Shown here one piece after another: positions 35,004 through 44,623 of a DNA stretch of 64,000 nt (positions are counted from its first letter, which is position 1; the number at the start of each line of letters is the position of its first letter). The DNA comes from Candidatus Avelusimicrobium gallinaceum (lineage in GTDB: Bacteria; Elusimicrobiota; Elusimicrobia; Elusimicrobiales; Elusimicrobiaceae), in the NCBI GenBank assembly GCA_944324965.1, contig CALUYH010000001.1, forward strand, positions 106,816 through 170,815, written 5' to 3'. A model generated the notes under the pieces. It saw only the letters and a list, made by a program, of their open reading frames with translations. It made no database searches and had not been told where the DNA came from. A program made the translations under genes and the position numbers.

Positions 35004-35684
35004 ATGGATTTAGAAGCCATTTCCGAACAAGTAAGCGCCCACTTGCTGCAAGTGGGGCAAAGCAGCTTAAAGGTGCTGGCCGCCCTGGTGGCTGCCGTGC
35101 TGATTCTGGTGGTGGGGTTGTATGTTTCCCGCCTTGTTGGGTCTTACGCCAAGAAGATTTTAAACAAAATTTCGTTTGACGAAAAAACGTCCAAGCTGGG
35201 CATTAACGAACTGTGCGTACGCTTCGGGCTGGGCAAATCCCCCACGTACATCATTTCGTTCGTGCTGGCCTGGGCCGTTATTTTTTACGCCGTCGTGCTG
35301 GCGGCCGAAGTGCTCCACCTGGACATCATCCGCAATTTGTTCACGCAATTTTTGGAATTTATCCCCACGCTGTTTGTGTCGGTGCTGATTCTGTTTGCGG
35401 GGTTGCTGTTCGGCAAACTGATGGGCAACATTATTGATAACTCCGCCAAAGCCAACAACTTAAAAGGCGGGTTCTTTATTTCCAAAGCGGTGAACATTTT
35501 TATCGTGTTCTTCTGTGCGCTGATTGCCGTGGAAAACCTGGGTTTTGCCAACCAGCTGGTAAATAACGTGGTGATTATTGTGCTGGCTTCGTTGGGGCTG
35601 GCGTTTGGCATTGGCGTGGGACTAGGAAGCAAAGAATTGGTGGCCGAGTTCCTGCGCGACCTGTTTAAAAAAGAAGAAAAATAA
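35004..35684 (+). CDS. small MscS-related membrane protein (TM-helix repeat)
   Basis: 226 residues with about four to five hydrophobic segments, for example VLAALVAAVLILVVGLYVSR, YIISFVLAWAVIFYAVVLAA, FIPTLFVSVLILFAGLLFG and VVIIVLASLGLAFGIGVGLG. The last is a glycine-rich pore-like helix. The arrangement fits the conserved TM-helix module near mechanosensitive channels, but the large cytoplasmic MscS beta and vestibule domains are absent. Channel activity is therefore uncertain. GGAGG upstream sets the start at 35004. Followed by a strong terminator. Confidence 0.75.
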   Translation: MDLEAISEQVSAHLLQVGQSSLKVLAALVAAVLILVVGLYVSRLVGSYAKKILNKISFDEKTSKLGINELCVRFGLGKSPTYIISFVLAWAVIFYAVVLAAEVLHLDIIRNLFTQFLEFIPTLFVSVLILFAGLLFGKLMGNIIDNSAKANNLKGGFFISKAVNIFIVFFCALIAVENLGFANQLVNNVVIIVLASLGLAFGIGVGLGSKELVAEFLRDLFKKEEK

Positions 35685-35699
35685 AACGCTTTTTTCCGA

Positions 35700-35727
35700 T
35701 ACACCCCCTGCAAAGGGGGTGTTTTTT
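35700..35727 (+). terminator. Terminator after the MscS-like gene
   Basis: ACACCCCC / GGGGGTGT stem with a TGCAAA loop and seven T. Confidence 0.9.
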
Positions 35728-35752
35728 TGTGCTTTTTGCCTATACTATCCAA

Positions 35753-37216
35753 AAGGGGAATCCTAAGCGCAAATTGCTTTTCTGCCTGTTTTTTGTGCTT
35801 GCCGGGGCGGGCCTTTTGGCGCCGCGCCGTGGGGCGCTATGGCCGATTACGACCAAAAAACGGATGATTCCCCCTGGGCCAACCGGTTCCACGGCGGATA
35901 CGCCTACTTAATTCCGCAAATTATCACCGGGGCCCCGGTGTGTGTTTCGTTACAGATTTCCGCCAGTGACGAAGCCAAACGCCCGAAATACGAAGAAATG
36001 ATTTCCCAAAATTATAACGAGTGGTTTGCCCAAACGGCCAAAATCATCCGCTCTGCCGGGCGCGAACAGGAATTTGCGGATGTCCTCCAAATTCTGGACC
36101 GCGGTATTTCCGTGGAGTTCTCCCGGCCGGGGCAAGCGGCGGATATCGTTTTTTATATCGTGCCGTTTAAAGAAATGCAGCAAGTTTGCGGAACAACGGC
36201 CGGCGGGTGCTATATTCGTGGCAACGATATGCCGGCTATCTATCTGCCCAAGAACCAGCTGCTGATGGCACTCCTTTCCGCCGGGAGAGTGAACACCCGC
36301 CGTATAGGCGTGCACGAAATTGGCCATTCGCTGGGGTTAAGCGATTAATACAAACAAGCCCGAAACGAAAACACCCACGACCGGTATTCTTCCGTCCAAA
36401 CCGGCAAAAGTGTGATGAATCACAGCGGCTCCCTGACGTGTGACGATGCGGACGGAATTGTAAACCTGATTGATATTGCCCAAGGCACTGCCCGCGGCGG
36501 AAACAGGGGTTGGAAAAGTTTGTGCCCCCAACTCGCCGGAGTATTACATTCGCGGGCAATCCGGCCTGCGCGGGCCGTATCTGATTGTCAGCAAAGACGA
36601 CGCCCGTACCTGGGATTTGCAGGAATTCCGACAGGGGAAAAAGGTGCGTGAACAACAGTGGAAGTTGAGTGACGGGAACGGCCTTTCCCCGTTTGATGCG
36701 TTGCCGGCAACCGTGCAGCAGCGCGACGGATTGGGCCGGCCGGTGCTGGCCAAAGGCCCGCACGGGGAAACGATTTATTACTCGTACCTGTACGAGCGGC
36801 GGATGAAAATGGTACTGTCCGGCGGGAAACTGGTGTTGGGCGAAGTAAAAACCCCGCAATGGAAAGGGTTAACCCAAACGAACGTGCACTCCGTGATTGT
36901 AAACCAGGGAGGAGAAGTTATTTTAATCAGCGCCAACCGAACGAAAAAAGGCGGCGAAGCCCTATACGTCCGCCAGGACGCCTCCGGCCAAACGAAGCAA
37001 ATCGTCCGGTTGGTTTTTGATAGAAAGAACAGGTTGACAGACACTTGGTATGGGGACGAAAAAAAGCTGTTTTCGCCCGGGGAGATGGAGTCCGCTTCCG
37101 GCTATATGGCCGCCGTGATGGGAAAAGACAAAGTGTCACTTGAGGTATTTAAAGCGCAGGTAAAAAATGTGGCGCAGAAGCTGCAAAAGTGGTACGTTCA
37201 ACATTCCGCCAAATAA
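35753..37216 (+). pseudogene. decayed secreted zinc metalloprotease (zincin) gene
   Basis: The pieces form one former protein of about 485 residues. A signal-peptide segment (KLLFCLFFVLAGAGLLA, from about 35753) shifts frame near 35835 into a protease domain (from 35839) with the zinc motif VHEIGHSLGLSD. A TAA stop at 36346 follows directly, yet the same frame continues sensibly with a Met-turn-like SVMNHSG. It then shifts by one base at a five-C run (36525-36529) into 36530-37216 (YYIRGQSGLRGPYLIVSKDD onward). No start codon exists: AAG stands where an initiator is expected, six bases after TATACT. Sequencing error could explain one lesion but hardly all four. Confidence 0.75.
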
Positions 37217-37229
37217 GTTTTGCGGTACG

Positions 37230-37260
37230 AAAAAGCGGCCTATGAAAGGCCGCTTTTTTA
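37230..37260 (+). terminator. Terminator after the decayed protease gene
   Basis: AAAAGCGGCCT / AGGCCGCTTTT stem, short loop and T run. Confidence 0.85.
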
Positions 37261-37273
37261 TGGCAAACAATAG

Positions 37274-37302
37274 GAAAAAGCCCCGGGGTGCCCGGGGCTT
37301 TT
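37274..37302 (-). terminator. Terminator of the rpsU-dnaG-rpoD cluster
   Basis: AAAAGCCCCGGG / CCCGGGGCTTTT with a three-base loop, right after the rpoD stop; the minus-strand side has the T run. Confidence 0.85.
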
Positions 37303-37304
37303 GG

Positions 37305-39017
37305 TTAGTTATCTTGGTAATCTTTCAGCATTTTGGTGCGGCTGGGGTGGCGCAATTTGCGGATGGCCTTGGCCTCAATCTGGCGCACGCGTTCGCGCGT
37401 GACGTTGAACATTTTGCCCACTTCTTCCAGCGTGCGGGGGTAGCCCGAGTCAATCCCAAAGCGCAGGCTGATGATTTTGGCTTCCCGCTCCGACAGGGTG
37501 GCCAGCACATCGGCCACTTCCTGCTTGCGCAGGAAATCCACCGCCGCGCTGGTGGGGTTTGGCCCGTTCTTATCTTCAATAAAGTCTTCCAGGTTGGAGT
37601 CCTCGTCCTCGCCGATAGGCGTAGAAAGAGAAATCGGGTCCTGCATAATTTTCAGCACGCTTTTTACCTTTTCCACCGACAGGCGCAGCGATTTGGAATA
37701 ATCTTCCAGCGTGGGTTCGCGGCCGTGTTCCTGGCGGAATTTGTTGGTTACTTTGGTTAATTTGGAAACCAACTCTTTCATATGCACCGGGATGCGGATG
37801 GTGTTGGCCTGGTCCGCAATGGCGCGGTTGATGCTTTGGCGGATCCACCACGTAGCATACGTGGAAAATTTAAAACCGCGTTTGTACTCAAATTTTTCTA
37901 CCGCTTTCATCAGCCCCAGGCCGCCTTCCTGAATCAGGTCGGACAGTTCCAGGTTGGAGTTGACGTGCTTTTTGGCGATGGACACCACCAGGCGCAGGTT
38001 GGCTTTGATGAGTTTTAATTTGTCCTGCAAAATCATGTCTTCAAAGAACACAATGCGGTCGTTGAAGGCCAAAAATTCTTTTTCGGTCATCGGCAGCGTG
38101 TCCACCATTTGGGCGTGGCGGCGCTGGACTTCTTCAATGTTCGTTAACGCGCGTTCCAGCTCCGGCAGGGTGAATTTAGTGGCTTTTTTGAATTCTTTTT
38201 CGGTAATTTTGCCGGCTTTAAAGCGCGTGACCAATTTTTTAACTTCCGCATACGGGCCGAAATAGTCGTCAAAGCGTTTCATATCGTTGCGGGCTTCGTT
38301 CAAGCGGTCGGCCAGGTTTTTGATTTTGTTGGTCAAACGTTTGATTTTGTTTTGGTTCAAATTCAGTTTGGTGATGGTGGCCACCACTTCTTTCTGCTTG
38401 GCTTCCAGTTTTTCAATGGCGTTGTTGCGTTTTTTGTCGGTCAGGTTGCCTTCGCGCAGTTCTTTCATCAGTTTGGTGATTTCCTGCTCGCGCTTGCCGA
38501 TAAACTGCGCCGCGTCTTTGAGTTTTTTGCGCATATTGTTCAGCTCGCGCGTGGTGCGTTTGCCGCGGGGCATTAATTCCTTGGTGGTCATTTCTTCCTG
38601 GTCCACCAATTCTTCCCAGTTGCAGATTTCGCGCATGGTGATGGGGGATTCCAACACCAGTTTGCGCAGTTCTTTTTCGCGTTCGCGGATGTTGCGCGCC
38701 AGGGTGATTTCTTCATCGCGCGACAACAGCGGCACTTTGCCCATTTCGGACAGGTACATCCGGATAGAGTTGGAAATATCGGGGCTGGAGGACCAATCTT
38801 CGCTCAAGGCTTCTTTGTCCTGTGCGGCGACGGACTTGTACTTCTTTTGGTCCACCACCTGGATGCCCAAGTCGTCCAAGGTTCCCATCACGCCGTCAAT
38901 ATCTTCCGCGCTCATGTCGGACGCGGCGATGGAGCGGTTCAAATCTTCCAGCGACAAGAAACCGCTTTCTTTCCCTTCTTCTACTAAATCTTTCAGCGCT
39001 TTATTTCCAGATGCCAT
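37305..39017 (-). CDS. rpoD: primary sigma factor RpoD
   Basis: 570 residues. Region 1.1 near the N-terminus, region 1.2 ([20 protein letters not shown]), a long non-conserved helical insert, region 2 ([40 protein letters not shown]), region 3 ([16 protein letters not shown]) and region 4.2 ([20 protein letters not shown]). It directs RNA polymerase to -35/-10 promoters like those seen here. A GAGGG site precedes ATG. It is the third gene of the rpsU-dnaG-rpoD cluster, 7 bp after dnaG. Confidence 0.97.
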   Translation of the reverse strand: MASGNKALKDLVEEGKESGFLSLEDLNRSIAASDMSAEDIDGVMGTLDDLGIQVVDQKKYKSVAAQDKEALSEDWSSSPDISNSIRMYLSEMGKVPLLSRDEEITLARNIREREKELRKLVLESPITMREICNWEELVDQEEMTTKELMPRGKRTTRELNNMRKKLKDAAQFIGKREQEITKLMKELREGNLTDKKRNNAIEKLEAKQKEVVATITKLNLNQNKIKRLTNKIKNLADRLNEARNDMKRFDDYFGPYAEVKKLVTRFKAGKITEKEFKKATKFTLPELERALTNIEEVQRRHAQMVDTLPMTEKEFLAFNDRIVFFEDMILQDKLKLIKANLRLVVSIAKKHVNSNLELSDLIQEGGLGLMKAVEKFEYKRGFKFSTYATWWIRQSINRAIADQANTIRIPVHMKELVSKLTKVTNKFRQEHGREPTLEDYSKSLRLSVEKVKSVLKIMQDPISLSTPIGEDEDSNLEDFIEDKNGPNPTSAAVDFLRKQEVADVLATLSEREAKIISLRFGIDSGYPRTLEEVGKMFNVTRERVRQIEAKAIRKLRHPSRTKMLKDYQDN

Positions 39018-39024
39018 ATTTCCC

Positions 39025-40776
39025 TCAACTGCGATATTTTTTTAATTTGTTCTGCAACTGCATGTATTTCTGAATAATTTCCGGCGGCACATTGCCCGCG
39101 CCCAGCTGCTTCATTTGCCGTTTGACGGCTTGCAGGCGTTTGTGCAAGCCTGCCTGTTCCAGCTTGGCGGTGCAGGCGGTAATGTCGCGCACCGGGTCAA
39201 AATCTTCCGGCGTTTGCAGCATAGCCAGTTTTACCAGTTCCTTCTTTTGCTCCGGCACGTATCCGGCTGCCGCTTCCGCCAGGTCCTTGCTCTGCGGGTT
39301 TTCCGCATGGGCCTTTACCAGGGCTTCAAACATTTTCCAGGCGCCGGGGGTGGAAAAATCCTCCTGCGTCAGTTCCGAACACAACACCATATGTTCCGGG
39401 CTTTTTATCAGCCAGGAAAGCAAATCTTCTTCCGCCGGGGTAATGGCCGGCTGTGCGGCCGGCGCCACCGGCTGACGTCGCGCATAACCGGGCGCAAACG
39501 CCGCAGGCTTGCGCAGCCGTTCCAACACCAGCTGTTCATCCACGCCCACGTGCTCGGCCACGTATTTGGCCCATTCCCGCCGCACGATTTCATCGGGCTG
39601 TTTGGCGATGGTTTCCGCCAGCTCGGTGATGATGCGCGTTTTGTCTTGCGCTTGGAGCGGCTTGGGGTACAAATCCAACTGCAGCCCCGTGTGGAAGGCA
39701 ATCAAATCCTGCGCCTGGTTTAAAATGTTTTCAAAACTTTCTTTGCCGTACTTGGCAATGTACTCGTCCGGGTCCAGCCCTTCGGGCAGCGAGGCCACTT
39801 TTACAAACAGGCCGCGCTCTATCAAAATCAGTGCGCCGCGCAACGCGGCTTTTATGCCGGCGGCGTCCGGGTCAAACAGGACGATGACGTTATCCGTATA
39901 GCGTTTGAGCAGGCGCGCGTGCTCCTCGGTCAGGCTGGTGCCCAGCGGGGCCACCGTGTAGTCCGCGCCCGCCTGGTGGCAGGCGATGACGTCCATATAC
40001 CCTTCCAGCAGTACCGCGTGCCCGGCCTTGCGGATAGCCGGCCCCGCAAAATTCAGCCCGTACAACACATGGCTTTTGGTAAACAACACCGTTTCCGGCG
40101 AATTTAAATACTTGGGTTCGCCTTCCCCCAAAATGCGCCCGCCGAAACCCACCGTGTCGCCCCGTTGGTTGATAATCGGGAACATCAGGCGGTTGCGGTA
40201 GTAATCGCGCGGGCCGTAGGCGGTCATCACGCACAGCCCGGCGTCTTTTAAATCCTTGTCCGTATACTTGGCCGCTTTGGCGGCGCGTGCCAGGGCGGTG
40301 GCGTCGTTTAGCGCCAGGCCCAGTTCAAACTTTTCGCACGTTTCTTTGGTCAAGTTGCGCTCTTTCACGTACGCGCGCGCGCGTTCACCGCCCGCACCCA
40401 TTAAATTCTTGTGATAGAACGCCTTGGCAAAATCCAACAGCTTGCGTACATTGGCGCGGCGGAGTTCTTCGCCGGTCATCGGGCGGGCAGGCTTGTATTC
40501 CAGCCCGGCCAGGCCGGCCAGTTTTTCCAGCGCTTCGTTGAAGGACAGGTTTTCCATCTTCATCAAAAACGCGAAGATGTCGCCCCCTTCCTGGCAGCCG
40601 AAACAATAGAACAACCCCTTTTCGCTGCTGCACGTAAAAGAAGGGGTTTTTTCTTTATGAAAAGGACAGCAGGCCTTGTAGGTTTTACCCGAACGTTTTA
40701 AATCCGGTACGTATTGCCGGATAAATTCTACAATGTCCAACCTGTCCTTAATTTGTTCTACAAGATTGTTGTTCAC
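39025..40776 (-). CDS. dnaG: DNA primase
   Basis: 583 residues starting at GTG ([20 protein letters not shown]). The CHC2 zinc finger is [12 protein letters not shown] ... [11 protein letters not shown], the TOPRIM domain has [15 protein letters not shown] and [11 protein letters not shown], and a helicase-binding C-terminal domain follows a Pro/Ala linker. It makes RNA primers for replication with DnaB, also encoded here. It sits between rpsU and rpoD as in the classic macromolecular synthesis operon. Confidence 0.95.
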   Translation of the reverse strand: MNNNLVEQIKDRLDIVEFIRQYVPDLKRSGKTYKACCPFHKEKTPSFTCSSEKGLFYCFGCQEGGDIFAFLMKMENLSFNEALEKLAGLAGLEYKPARPMTGEELRRANVRKLLDFAKAFYHKNLMGAGGERARAYVKERNLTKETCEKFELGLALNDATALARAAKAAKYTDKDLKDAGLCVMTAYGPRDYYRNRLMFPIINQRGDTVGFGGRILGEGEPKYLNSPETVLFTKSHVLYGLNFAGPAIRKAGHAVLLEGYMDVIACHQAGADYTVAPLGTSLTEEHARLLKRYTDNVIVLFDPDAAGIKAALRGALILIERGLFVKVASLPEGLDPDEYIAKYGKESFENILNQAQDLIAFHTGLQLDLYPKPLQAQDKTRIITELAETIAKQPDEIVRREWAKYVAEHVGVDEQLVLERLRKPAAFAPGYARRQPVAPAAQPAITPAEEDLLSWLIKSPEHMVLCSELTQEDFSTPGAWKMFEALVKAHAENPQSKDLAEAAAGYVPEQKKELVKLAMLQTPEDFDPVRDITACTAKLEQAGLHKRLQAVKRQMKQLGAGNVPPEIIQKYMQLQNKLKKYRS

Positions 40777-40811
40777 GCTGCCGCCGCCTGGTGTTAGATT
40801 AAAGGCAAAGA

Positions 40812-40849
40812 AGGCAATAGTCCGATACTTGCGTAAAGGACTATTGCCT
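40812..40849 (-). promoter_or_regulatory. 12-bp stem-loop between rpsU and dnaG
   Basis: AGGCAATAGTCC and its perfect complement enclose a 14-base loop in the 88-bp gap. The minus-strand side continues TCTTTGCCTTT, only loosely T-rich, so partial termination or an RNA processing site is more likely than full termination. Confidence 0.65.
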
Positions 40850-40864
40850 GTGGTGCTGCTTTAA

Positions 40865-41059
40865 TTAAAAGCGTCTGCGTTTGGTGCGGCGAGCACGGCG
40901 CTGAGCTTCCTGCGATTTGATTTTGCGTTTCACGCTCGGGGGCATGTAAGTTTCGCGTCTTTTGATTTCTTTCAAAATGCCGTTCTTCTCACATTCTCTT
41001 TTAAAGCGTTTGAGCGCTTCTTCCAGGTGTTCGGCGTCTCTTACTTTTACAAAAACCAT
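40865..41059 (-). CDS. rpsU: 30S ribosomal protein S21
   Basis: 64 residues, very basic. MVFVKVRDAEHLEEALKRFK, then CEKNGILKEIKRRETYMPPS and the tail RRARRTKRRRF are typical of S21. The start at 41059 fits family length and has GGTGGTG about eight bases upstream; a frame nine residues longer is possible but not typical. It is the first gene of rpsU-dnaG-rpoD. A TATAAT at 41124-41129 and a small GGTAA/TTACC hairpin with a T-rich tail lie in its leader. Confidence 0.92.
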   Translation of the reverse strand: MVFVKVRDAEHLEEALKRFKRECEKNGILKEIKRRETYMPPSVKRKIKSQEAQRRARRTKRRRF

Positions 41060-41156
41060 TACTTTTTCACCACCTTCTACGGTCAATAGACAAAAATAAA
41101 AGGGTAATTTTTACCTTATATATATTATAGCTTATTTCAGCCGTTTTGGGTATTTT

Positions 41157-41492
41157 TTAGCCCGCCGGCCACAAAAAGCGGCGCCCGGCCATTAAGTGGA
41201 AGTGTAAATGGTCCACGCTTTGGCCCGCGCCTTTGCCGTTGTTGGTTACCAGGCGGAAGTCTTTTAGATTAAGCTGCTGGGCCAGCTTTTTGGCCACCAG
41301 CAAAATTTTGCCCAAAAGCAAAGCGTCCTGTTCGTCCGCTTCGGACAAGCGCGCAATGTGCTTGCGCGGAATAATCAAAAGATGCGTGGGCGCCTGCGGG
41401 TTTAAATCCTTAAACGCCACCACGTCTTCATCTTCGTAAATCAGTTGGCTTTTTACAGAGCCGTCGGCAATGCCGCAAAATATGCAATCCAT
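41157..41492 (-). CDS. HIT family protein (Hint-like)
   Basis: 111 residues. MDCIFCGIADGSVKSQLIYE with the N-terminal Cys pair, AFKDLNPQAPTHLLIIPRKH, and the catalytic triad VDHLHFHLMAG (HxHxH). Hint-type enzymes hydrolyse nucleoside phosphoramidates. The start at 41492 gives the standard N-terminus. An ATG 15 bases earlier lies inside the -10 sequence and is unlikely. The last residues (GRRFLWPAG) are standard. It precedes rpsU but rpsU seems to have its own promoter. Confidence 0.92.
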   Translation of the reverse strand: MDCIFCGIADGSVKSQLIYEDEDVVAFKDLNPQAPTHLLIIPRKHIARLSEADEQDALLLGKILLVAKKLAQQLNLKDFRLVTNNGKGAGQSVDHLHFHLMAGRRFLWPAG

Positions 41493-41504
41493 ACAAGTAT
41501 TATA
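41490..41504 (-). promoter_or_regulatory. -10 box six bases before HIT gene start (leaderless)
   Basis: On the minus strand: consensus TATAAT, six bases (ACTTGT), ATG. No Shine-Dalgarno. Confidence 0.6.
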
Positions 41505-41597
41505 CATATTTCGGCCGGATAAAAACCGTGCAGTTGGCAGGCGGACTAAAATTATTATAAGCTATAATGTAGCACCGTTTGGGTGCCGGAGGTATCC

Positions 41598-42062
41598 ATG
41601 AAAACAGGTTTTACTTTAATAGAGTTATTGGTAGTTGTGTTAATTATCGGCATTTTGTCCGCCATTGCGCTGCCGCAGTATGAAAAAGCGGTGGAAAAAT
41701 CCCGCCTGGCCGAAGCGGTAACGATGGTGAAAGCCATTTCCCAGGCGCAGGATGCGTACTATTTGGCCAACGGCACCTATACCACCAATTTGGCGGATTT
41801 GGATATTTCCGTCCCCGGAACGGATACCACGGAAGGGGGAACGCCTACCCGGCTGACTAAAAATTACCGCTGCCGGGCCGTCAGCGCCGGCTCCACGGCC
41901 GAAACGACCCTGGGCTACGGCGTATGCCGCAGAAAAACCAAACCGTACGCTATCTATTTTTCCAGAACGACCCGGCAAATGACTTGCTATTACGATAACA
42001 CAGAAGGCGAACAATGGTGCCGGGTGTTTACGAACAAAAAAGAGCCTCCCTATACCTTTTAG
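41598..42062 (+). CDS. type IV pilin-like protein 3
   Basis: 154 residues with a minimal leader MKTG, then FTLIELLVVVLIIGILSAIA and YEKAVEKSRLAEAVTMVKAI. The shared block AYYLANGTYTTNLADLDISV follows, then a distinct C-terminal part with cysteines. Unlike the other two pilins, this gene has GGAGG six bases before ATG and a TATAAT about 30 bp upstream, so it has a normal leader. It stands alone, ended by its own hairpin. Confidence 0.87.
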   Translation: MKTGFTLIELLVVVLIIGILSAIALPQYEKAVEKSRLAEAVTMVKAISQAQDAYYLANGTYTTNLADLDISVPGTDTTEGGTPTRLTKNYRCRAVSAGSTAETTLGYGVCRRKTKPYAIYFSRTTRQMTCYYDNTEGEQWCRVFTNKKEPPYTF

Positions 42063-42080
42063 AAAGGATTTTCTTTGCAA

Positions 42081-42112
42081 GCCGCCCCGGGTTTTAACCG
42101 GGGCGGTTGTCT
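42081..42112 (+). terminator. Terminator after pilin 3
   Basis: CCGCCCCGG / CCGGGGCGG stem with a TTGTCTTTT tail. Confidence 0.8.
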
Positions 42113-42181
42113 TTTGCGGGGTGCGCGGGGGCTCAAAAATTGGTATTATATATCTATATTGTATTTTGGAGATTCCCAAAT

Positions 42182-43825
42182 ATGGCAAAAAACGACCTGA
42201 CAACCAGAAACCTGATGTTAGACAGTTTGAAGCAATATGCGAAGAACCGGATTTCTTTCAACTTTATCCGGGAGCATGACGCGAAAAACGAAATTCCGTT
42301 AGACATTTTAAAAGAGATGTACGACCACGACGTATTGGGCGTACATCTTTTGCTTATCCCCGAAGAATACGGCGGACTCGGCGGCCAAACCACCGAAATC
42401 TACCGCGTGTGCGAACAGTTAGCCCGCATTGACCTGGGCATCGCCACCGGCGTGTTCGCCACGTTCCTGGGCAGCGACCCGATTAACGTAGGCGGCACCC
42501 CGGAACAGAAAGCCAAATGGTTCAAAAAAATCGCCCACGAAAATAAACTCGTGGCCTACGGCGCCACGGAAGCCGATGCCGGTTCCGACCTCGTTTCCCT
42601 GCGCACCCGCGCCGAACGTGTGATGAAAGACGGGCAGATTGTCGGGTACAGAATTACCGGCAGCAAAATGTGGATTTCCAACGGCGGCGTGGCCGATATC
42701 TACACCGTGCTCGCTTTGGCCCCCGGCGGCCCGAGCTGGTTTATTGTAGAAAGAGGCACCCCCGGCTTTACGCAGGACGTGCACGAAGACAAGCACGGTA
42801 TCCGCTTGTCCAACACCGCCGGTTTGGCGTTTGACGACGTGTACGTGCCGGCTGAAAATTTAATCGGCCTCAAAGAAGGCCAAGGCTTCCTGCAGGCGCA
42901 GGCCGTGTTCGGCTATACGCGCTTAATGGTAGCGGCGTTCGGTTTGGGCGGCGGCGAAGAAGCCGTGGAAACGGCCTTGCAGTATGCCCAACAGCGCATC
43001 CAGGCGGGCGGCCCGCTGGCCGAAAAACAGGGCTTTATGTTAAAGCTCATCACCCCGCACTATGTGCGCTTTGAAGCGGCCCGTGCGTATATTGACTGGA
43101 CGGCAAAACAGCTGGAAGTCAACAACCACGGCCTGGCTACCGAAGGCGCCATCGCCAAATTGTACGCCACCGAAACCGGCAACAAAGCGGCCGAAGATTC
43201 CATCCAGGCCATGGGCGGCTTCGGCTACACCAAAGAATTTGCGGTGGAAAAAATCAAACGCGACGTCAAAATTACCTGCATTTACGAAGGCACCAGCGAA
43301 GTATTGGAAATGACTATCTTCCGCGGGCGCTGGCAGGAACATTTAAAGAGCCGCGGCCAGTACTATTTGAAACAAGCCGCCGAATTTGACGCCATTCACG
43401 CGCAGAACCCCAATGTGGGGGCCGACAGCGTGGCCTTGGGCTTTAGAGCCTTGGCCCGCGTGCTGGAAGATTGCCGCGCCAACAAGCTGACCCGCCACCA
43501 GTATGTAACCTTTATGCTGGGCGACCTCATCAGCGAAATGGAAGTGGCCGCTGTATTTACCCGCCAGTGCGCCAACAAGGTCATCACCGAAGGCAGCCGC
43601 TTTGACCTCAACACGCTTAGCACCATGGCCCGCGTCAATGCCCGCCAGAGCGCTTTCAAAACCGCTACGGACGGTATGCGCCTTATCTTGGGCACCTGCC
43701 CCAACATTAACGCGGCGGACCTCAGCCAGGGCGTGAACCTGGTCGGCATTGAAGAAAAAATGCGCGGACTCATTGACGATATGGACGTTGTTTCCGCCAA
43801 GTTAAGAGAAGTTTTCAAAAAATAG
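42182..43825 (+). CDS. acyl-CoA dehydrogenase, long form
   Basis: 547 residues, about 160 longer than classic short- or medium-chain enzymes. FAD/substrate motifs are present: YGATEADAGSDLVSLRTRA, ITGSKMWISNGGVADI, AMGGFGYTKEFAVEKIKRD, and IYEGTSEVLEM with the catalytic-base Glu. A helical C-terminal extension (residues 400-547) resembles that of VLCAD-type enzymes. It oxidises acyl-CoA to enoyl-CoA and passes electrons to Etf, encoded directly downstream. GGAG precedes ATG 42182. No other beta-oxidation gene is nearby. Confidence 0.92.
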   Translation: MAKNDLTTRNLMLDSLKQYAKNRISFNFIREHDAKNEIPLDILKEMYDHDVLGVHLLLIPEEYGGLGGQTTEIYRVCEQLARIDLGIATGVFATFLGSDPINVGGTPEQKAKWFKKIAHENKLVAYGATEADAGSDLVSLRTRAERVMKDGQIVGYRITGSKMWISNGGVADIYTVLALAPGGPSWFIVERGTPGFTQDVHEDKHGIRLSNTAGLAFDDVYVPAENLIGLKEGQGFLQAQAVFGYTRLMVAAFGLGGGEEAVETALQYAQQRIQAGGPLAEKQGFMLKLITPHYVRFEAARAYIDWTAKQLEVNNHGLATEGAIAKLYATETGNKAAEDSIQAMGGFGYTKEFAVEKIKRDVKITCIYEGTSEVLEMTIFRGRWQEHLKSRGQYYLKQAAEFDAIHAQNPNVGADSVALGFRALARVLEDCRANKLTRHQYVTFMLGDLISEMEVAAVFTRQCANKVITEGSRFDLNTLSTMARVNARQSAFKTATDGMRLILGTCPNINAADLSQGVNLVGIEEKMRGLIDDMDVVSAKLREVFKK

Positions 43826-43834
43826 GATAAACGT

Positions 43835-44623
43835 ATGAATATCATTGTTTGTATTAAACAAGTTCCCGATTCCACCCAAGTGAAAGTGGACCCGAAAACG
43901 GGTACGCTTATCCGCGCGGGTGTGCCCAGCATTTTAAACCCGTATGACCATTACGCTTTGGAAAAAGCGCTGGCCATTAAAGCCAAAACCGGCGCTAAAG
44001 TGACGGTTCTTTCCATGGGCCCCAACCAGGCCATTGCCGTATTGCGCCTGGCGCTGGCTTTGGGCGCGGATGAAGGCGTGCTCCTGTCCGACCGTGCATT
44101 TGCCGGTTCCGATACGTGGGCCACTTCCTATGCGCTTGCCACGGCTATCCGCAAAATCGGCCAGTACGATTTGATTCTCTGCGGGCAAATGGCTATTGAC
44201 GGTGATACCGCCCAAACCGGCCCCGGCATTGCCTTCCACCTGGGCATTCCGCAAATTACGTTCTGCGAAAGCATTGACGCCAACGGCAACCAAGTGGTAG
44301 TCAAAAAACTGATTGAAGGCGGCCACCAGATTTTGGAAGCCGACTTGCCGCTTTTGGTCACGATGACCATGCCGCACGATTATGCCCCCAAATATCCTTC
44401 CTTTATGGCTGCCCATAAAGCGCAGGACAAAGCCACCTATACCTGGACGGCGGCCGACATCGGCGCCGACCCGCACAAACTGGGATTGGAAGGTTCGCCC
44501 ACGCGTGTGGACCGCATCTTCCCGCCGCCGGCCCGCCCCAAAGGCGAAATGTTCACGGGTTCTGCCGTGGAACTGGCGGATAAATTTGTAGAAATTTTGA
44601 AAAAGGAGAGTGTAATCAAATGA
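43835..44623 (+). CDS. etfB: electron transfer flavoprotein beta subunit
   Basis: 262 residues: NIIVCIKQVPDSTQVKVDP at the N-terminus, LSMGPNQAIAVLRLALALGA, and LCGQMAIDGDTAQTGPGIAF. The last motif resembles EtfB of electron-bifurcating complexes (DGDTAQ-GP) more than the mitochondrial type (DDCNQ-GQ); this comparison is from memory. It starts 9 bp after the dehydrogenase and overlaps etfA by 4 bp, so the three subunits are co-translated. Confidence 0.93.
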   Translation: MNIIVCIKQVPDSTQVKVDPKTGTLIRAGVPSILNPYDHYALEKALAIKAKTGAKVTVLSMGPNQAIAVLRLALALGADEGVLLSDRAFAGSDTWATSYALATAIRKIGQYDLILCGQMAIDGDTAQTGPGIAFHLGIPQITFCESIDANGNQVVVKKLIEGGHQILEADLPLLVTMTMPHDYAPKYPSFMAAHKAQDKATYTWTAADIGADPHKLGLEGSPTRVDRIFPPPARPKGEMFTGSAVELADKFVEILKKESVIK

